A DNA stretch of 64,000 nucleotides from positions 3,224,001-3,288,000 of the forward strand of contig NZ_CP192056.1 of the NCBI RefSeq assembly GCF_050942215.1, in the 5' to 3' direction. This document shows positions 61,773 through 64,000 of the stretch, piece after piece. The notes below the pieces were generated by a model. It saw nothing but the letters and a program-made list of their open reading frames with translations, ran no database searches and was not told where the DNA came from. How positions within the stretch are numbered: position 1 is the stretch's first letter; each line of letters begins with the position of its first letter. A program made the position numbers and the translations under genes. This DNA comes from Sphaerimonospora sp050942215. GTDB taxonomy: Bacteria > Actinomycetota > Actinomycetes > Streptosporangiales > Streptosporangiaceae.

Positions 61773-63428
61773 CTAGTCGCGGAGAAGGGCCGGCACCAGC
61801 CCGGCGGCCCCTCGCCGGGCGGCGGTGCCGCCGCTCGGGGCCGGCGCGCCGTACACGACGTCGACTCCGCGCTCGCGCGCCGCCCGTACGATGCCGGGTA
61901 CGGCGCGCTCGGCGAGCGCGGCGATGGTCATCGCGGGGTTGACGGTGAGCGCCCCCGGCACCGCCGAGCCGTCGGTGACGAAGATGCCGGGATGTCCGCG
62001 CAGCTCGTGCCCGTCGTCGAGGGCCGACGTCGCCGGATCGTCGCCGATGCGGCAGGAGGCCAGCGGATGAACGGTGTAGGCGCCGACCACGTCGTTGGTC
62101 CATGCCGTCACCGTGGCCAGCCCGTCGCGCTCCAGGATGTCCTTCACATCCGCGTCCGCCATCGCCCAGGCGCGCAGCGTGTTCTCGGTCGGCCGGTACC
62201 TGAGGCGGCCGACGCCGAGCATCTGCTGGGAGATCCGGTCGGCGTTGCCGGCGACCGGCGGCGGGCCGAACACGCCCTCGTTGTCGTCTTCGATCATCTG
62301 GAAGATGATCAGCCACGACTGCCAGCGCCGGAGCATCTCCTTCTTCTTCACGCCGAACCAGGTCGGGCCGTCCGGGTCGGCCACCTGAGCGAGGATCGTG
62401 CCGAGGCCGGGCGGGAAGTAGAGCTGCTCCAGGGAGTAGCGGGTGTATTCGGGGAGGGAGCCGTCGAGCCGGTCCCAGTTCGCGACGGTGGGGCCCTTCC
62501 CGATCTGGTTGGCGGCGTAGCCCAGGCCGTCGGCACGGGTCAGCCCGAGCACCTCGCGCACCCGGTCCTCGTTGAGCACGGCGGTGTTGAGCCGCTCTCC
62601 GTTGCCGGAGAAGTATCGGCCGACGGCGTGCGGCATCGGGCCCAGTTCCGTCTCGCTGCGCTGCAGGATGACGGGGGTGGCCCCGGCTCCGGCCGCGAGA
62701 ATGACGATCTTGGCGTCGATCGTCCCGCTCTCGACGCGGACGCGGTAGTCCTCGGCGTCGATGACGTCGTAGTGCACCCGGTAGGAGCCGTCGTCGTTCC
62801 TGGAGATGCGCTGCACCTCGTGCAGCGGCCGGATCCGCGCCCCGTGAGCGAGGGCGGCCGGGAGATAGTTGAGCAGCAGCGACTGCTTGGCGTCGAACCG
62901 GCACCCGGCCATCATCCAGTTGCAGTTCGTGCAGCTGCCGCGGTCGATGGCGGCCGGGACCGGGTTGGCCGTGCGGCCGGCGTGGTCGCAGGCCGCGGCC
63001 CACAGCCCCCCGGCGTAGGTGACGTCGTCCCAGCCCTGCTTGGTGATCTCGATGGACTCGGCCACCCGGTCGTACCACGGTTCCAGCGTGTCGCGGCTGA
63101 GGGAGGCCGGCCACATCCGCCGCCCGATGCCGCCGCGTCGCTCGAAGACGAAGCGCGGCGCGCGGGGCATCGCGGCGAAGTAGACGACGCTGCCGCCGCC
63201 GACGCAGTTGCCGCCGAGCACGCTCATCCCGTCACCGGCGACGAAGTCGAAGATCCTGGTGTACGAAGAACCGAGCTTGAAGTCGTGCTCGAACTCCTCG
63301 CTGTTCAGCCACGGCCCGCGTTCGAGCACGACGACCCCGGCGCCGCCGGCCGCGAGGTGGTAGGCGGCGATCGAGCCGCCGAAACCGCTGCCGACGACGA
63401 GGACGTCCGTACGTTCCGAACTGCTCAT
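61773..63428 (-). CDS. GMC-family FAD oxidoreductase (cholesterol-oxidase-like)
   Basis: A 551-residue flavoenzyme. VLVVGSGFGGSIAAYHLAAG is the FAD-binding motif, GGNCVGGGSVVYFAAMPR the second nucleotide contact, and HPLASCRIGDDPATSA with DGSAVPGALTVNPAMTIAAL is the C-terminal GMC signature. SCTNCNWMMAGC is a Cys-rich loop known in cholesterol-oxidase-like members. It should oxidise an alcohol, perhaps a sterol. ATG 63428 overlaps the DUF5987 stop by ATGA. Confidence 0.9.
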   Translation of the reverse strand: MSSSERTDVLVVGSGFGGSIAAYHLAAGGAGVVVLERGPWLNSEEFEHDFKLGSSYTRIFDFVAGDGMSVLGGNCVGGGSVVYFAAMPRAPRFVFERRGGIGRRMWPASLSRDTLEPWYDRVAESIEITKQGWDDVTYAGGLWAAACDHAGRTANPVPAAIDRGSCTNCNWMMAGCRFDAKQSLLLNYLPAALAHGARIRPLHEVQRISRNDDGSYRVHYDVIDAEDYRVRVESGTIDAKIVILAAGAGATPVILQRSETELGPMPHAVGRYFSGNGERLNTAVLNEDRVREVLGLTRADGLGYAANQIGKGPTVANWDRLDGSLPEYTRYSLEQLYFPPGLGTILAQVADPDGPTWFGVKKKEMLRRWQSWLIIFQMIEDDNEGVFGPPPVAGNADRISQQMLGVGRLRYRPTENTLRAWAMADADVKDILERDGLATVTAWTNDVVGAYTVHPLASCRIGDDPATSALDDGHELRGHPGIFVTDGSAVPGALTVNPAMTIAALAERAVPGIVRAARERGVDVVYGAPAPSGGTAARRGAAGLVPALLRD

Positions 63429-63991
63429 GCGGGGCTCCCTGAGGGGGTCGTGTCCGGATGCGTGCGAGCCAGCGGCCTGCCGTAGGAGAACGCGGGGAAG
63501 CGCCACAGGCCGTCGGCGCCGGGCCTGGTGATCCCCATCGCGGTCAGGCCGGGGTGGCCCGCGGCGATGGCCTCGGCCGTGGGCAGGTGGGCCGCGGAGT
63601 CGAAGGCCATGTTGCTGAAGAGGGTGAGCAGCACCCAGAACTCCTTCTCCGGGTGTTCCGGCGCCACCAGCCGCGCGACGAGGGCGGTGCGGTGCTCGAA
63701 GGAGAGCGCGACGAACGGCGGCACCGAGGCGTCGAGGTCCAGCCCGTGCTCGCCGGCGTAGGATCGGGCGTGGTCGTTCAGCAGGCGGACGTAGTCGTCC
63801 AGCCCTCCGGTCACCCCGGTGGCGTCCCACTCCAGCAGTTCGAGGGCCCCCGCCGCCACCGCGCCGCCGCCGGGGGCGACGCCGGCGACGGCGCGGTCGC
63901 CGGGGAACCGCTTCTCGCCCGGGACGATCGTGTCGGCGAACGCCTCCAGGGTCATCGTCTTGACCTGATTTCCGGCCGAATCTCGCGACAT
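63425..63991 (-). CDS. DUF5987-type partner of the GMC oxidoreductase
   Basis: A 188-residue protein. LEAFADTIVPGEKRFPGDRA is like the gluconate-dehydrogenase subunit-3 start, and ALVARLVAPEHPEKEFWVLL, LTLFSNMAFDSAAH follow. Such small proteins stand in front of GMC oxidoreductases and may serve as chaperone or electron partner. ATG 63991 lies only 9 bp from the window edge, so an upstream neighbour in the operon cannot be seen. No signal peptide is evident. Confidence 0.8.
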   Translation of the reverse strand: MSRDSAGNQVKTMTLEAFADTIVPGEKRFPGDRAVAGVAPGGGAVAAGALELLEWDATGVTGGLDDYVRLLNDHARSYAGEHGLDLDASVPPFVALSFEHRTALVARLVAPEHPEKEFWVLLTLFSNMAFDSAAHLPTAEAIAAGHPGLTAMGITRPGADGLWRFPAFSYGRPLARTHPDTTPSGSPA

Positions 63992-64000
63992 GGGCGCCCT

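Overview
The window is one 64 kb stretch of a high-GC actinomycete chromosome. Frequent GTG and TTG starts, many ATGA/GTGA start-stop overlaps and several starts lying directly behind a -10 box (likely leaderless mRNAs) point that way. So do a class II DAHP synthase, a CebR-type cellobiose box, an HspR/HAIR box on lon, a DtxR/IdeR box on an efeUOB operon, SPW, DUF4253 and DUF5987 proteins and a LuxR-type regulator of actinomycete style. The content looks most like Streptosporangiales (Streptosporangiaceae and relatives); that placement is inference. No rRNA, tRNA, CRISPR array, transposase or phage block was seen.

Layout. 1-4.5 kb: cellobiose locus (end of a CebR/CelR-like LacI regulator, GH1 beta-glucosidase, aldose epimerase, APH-fold kinase); both promoters carry the same 14-bp CebR palindrome. 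4.6-9.7 kb: FAD monooxygenase, DAHP synthase, GntR regulator, Gfo/Idh oxidoreductase, thioredoxin. 9.8-19 kb: respiratory block with a solitary ctaD, a universal stress protein, a PadR regulator divergent from cydABDC. 19-23 kb: HtrA-like protease and Lon. 23-33.6 kb: FG-GAP protein, PhoD phosphatase, two HAD hydrolases, a lipase-like protein, ArfB, a luciferase-like monooxygenase, a second APH-like kinase, a zinc-ribbon protein and an ABC-F ATPase. 33.9-37.2 kb: iron-regulated efeUOB. 37.5-42.4 kb: mutA-mutB-meaB (methylmalonyl-CoA mutase and its GTPase). 42.6-50.7 kb: PGRP-type amidase, AAA ATPase, DUF4253, lactonase, zinc dehydrogenase, a small secreted four-cysteine peptide and an FUSC-type membrane protein. 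50.9-54.6 kb: DUF4956-VTC-CotH operon whose CotH kinase carries a cellulose-binding module. 55-56 kb: decayed LysR remnant with minisatellite, then an SPW protein. 56.5-64 kb: a phosphopantetheinyl transferase operon led by a 67-aa membrane-leader peptide with a duplicated DGTTWD tail, a LuxR-type regulator, and an AhpD/GMC oxidoreductase/DUF5987 cluster.

The most unusual structure is a family of intergenic palindromic arrays at 2035-2269, 28565-28810 and 37262-37502, plus a decayed copy at 43572-43662. Each full array holds two 52/53-bp units in one direction, a short central hairpin, then two 53-bp units in the opposite direction. Every unit begins GTGATCTTGC and has conserved CTCGCA and CTGACCTGC blocks. 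In two arrays the outer units supply or abut the stop codons of convergent genes. Other candidates for something new are the secreted CX3C-CX3C peptide (49128-49364), the DGTTWD peptide operon, the CotH-CBM2 kinase, and the exact 6 x 20-bp array in front of phoD.
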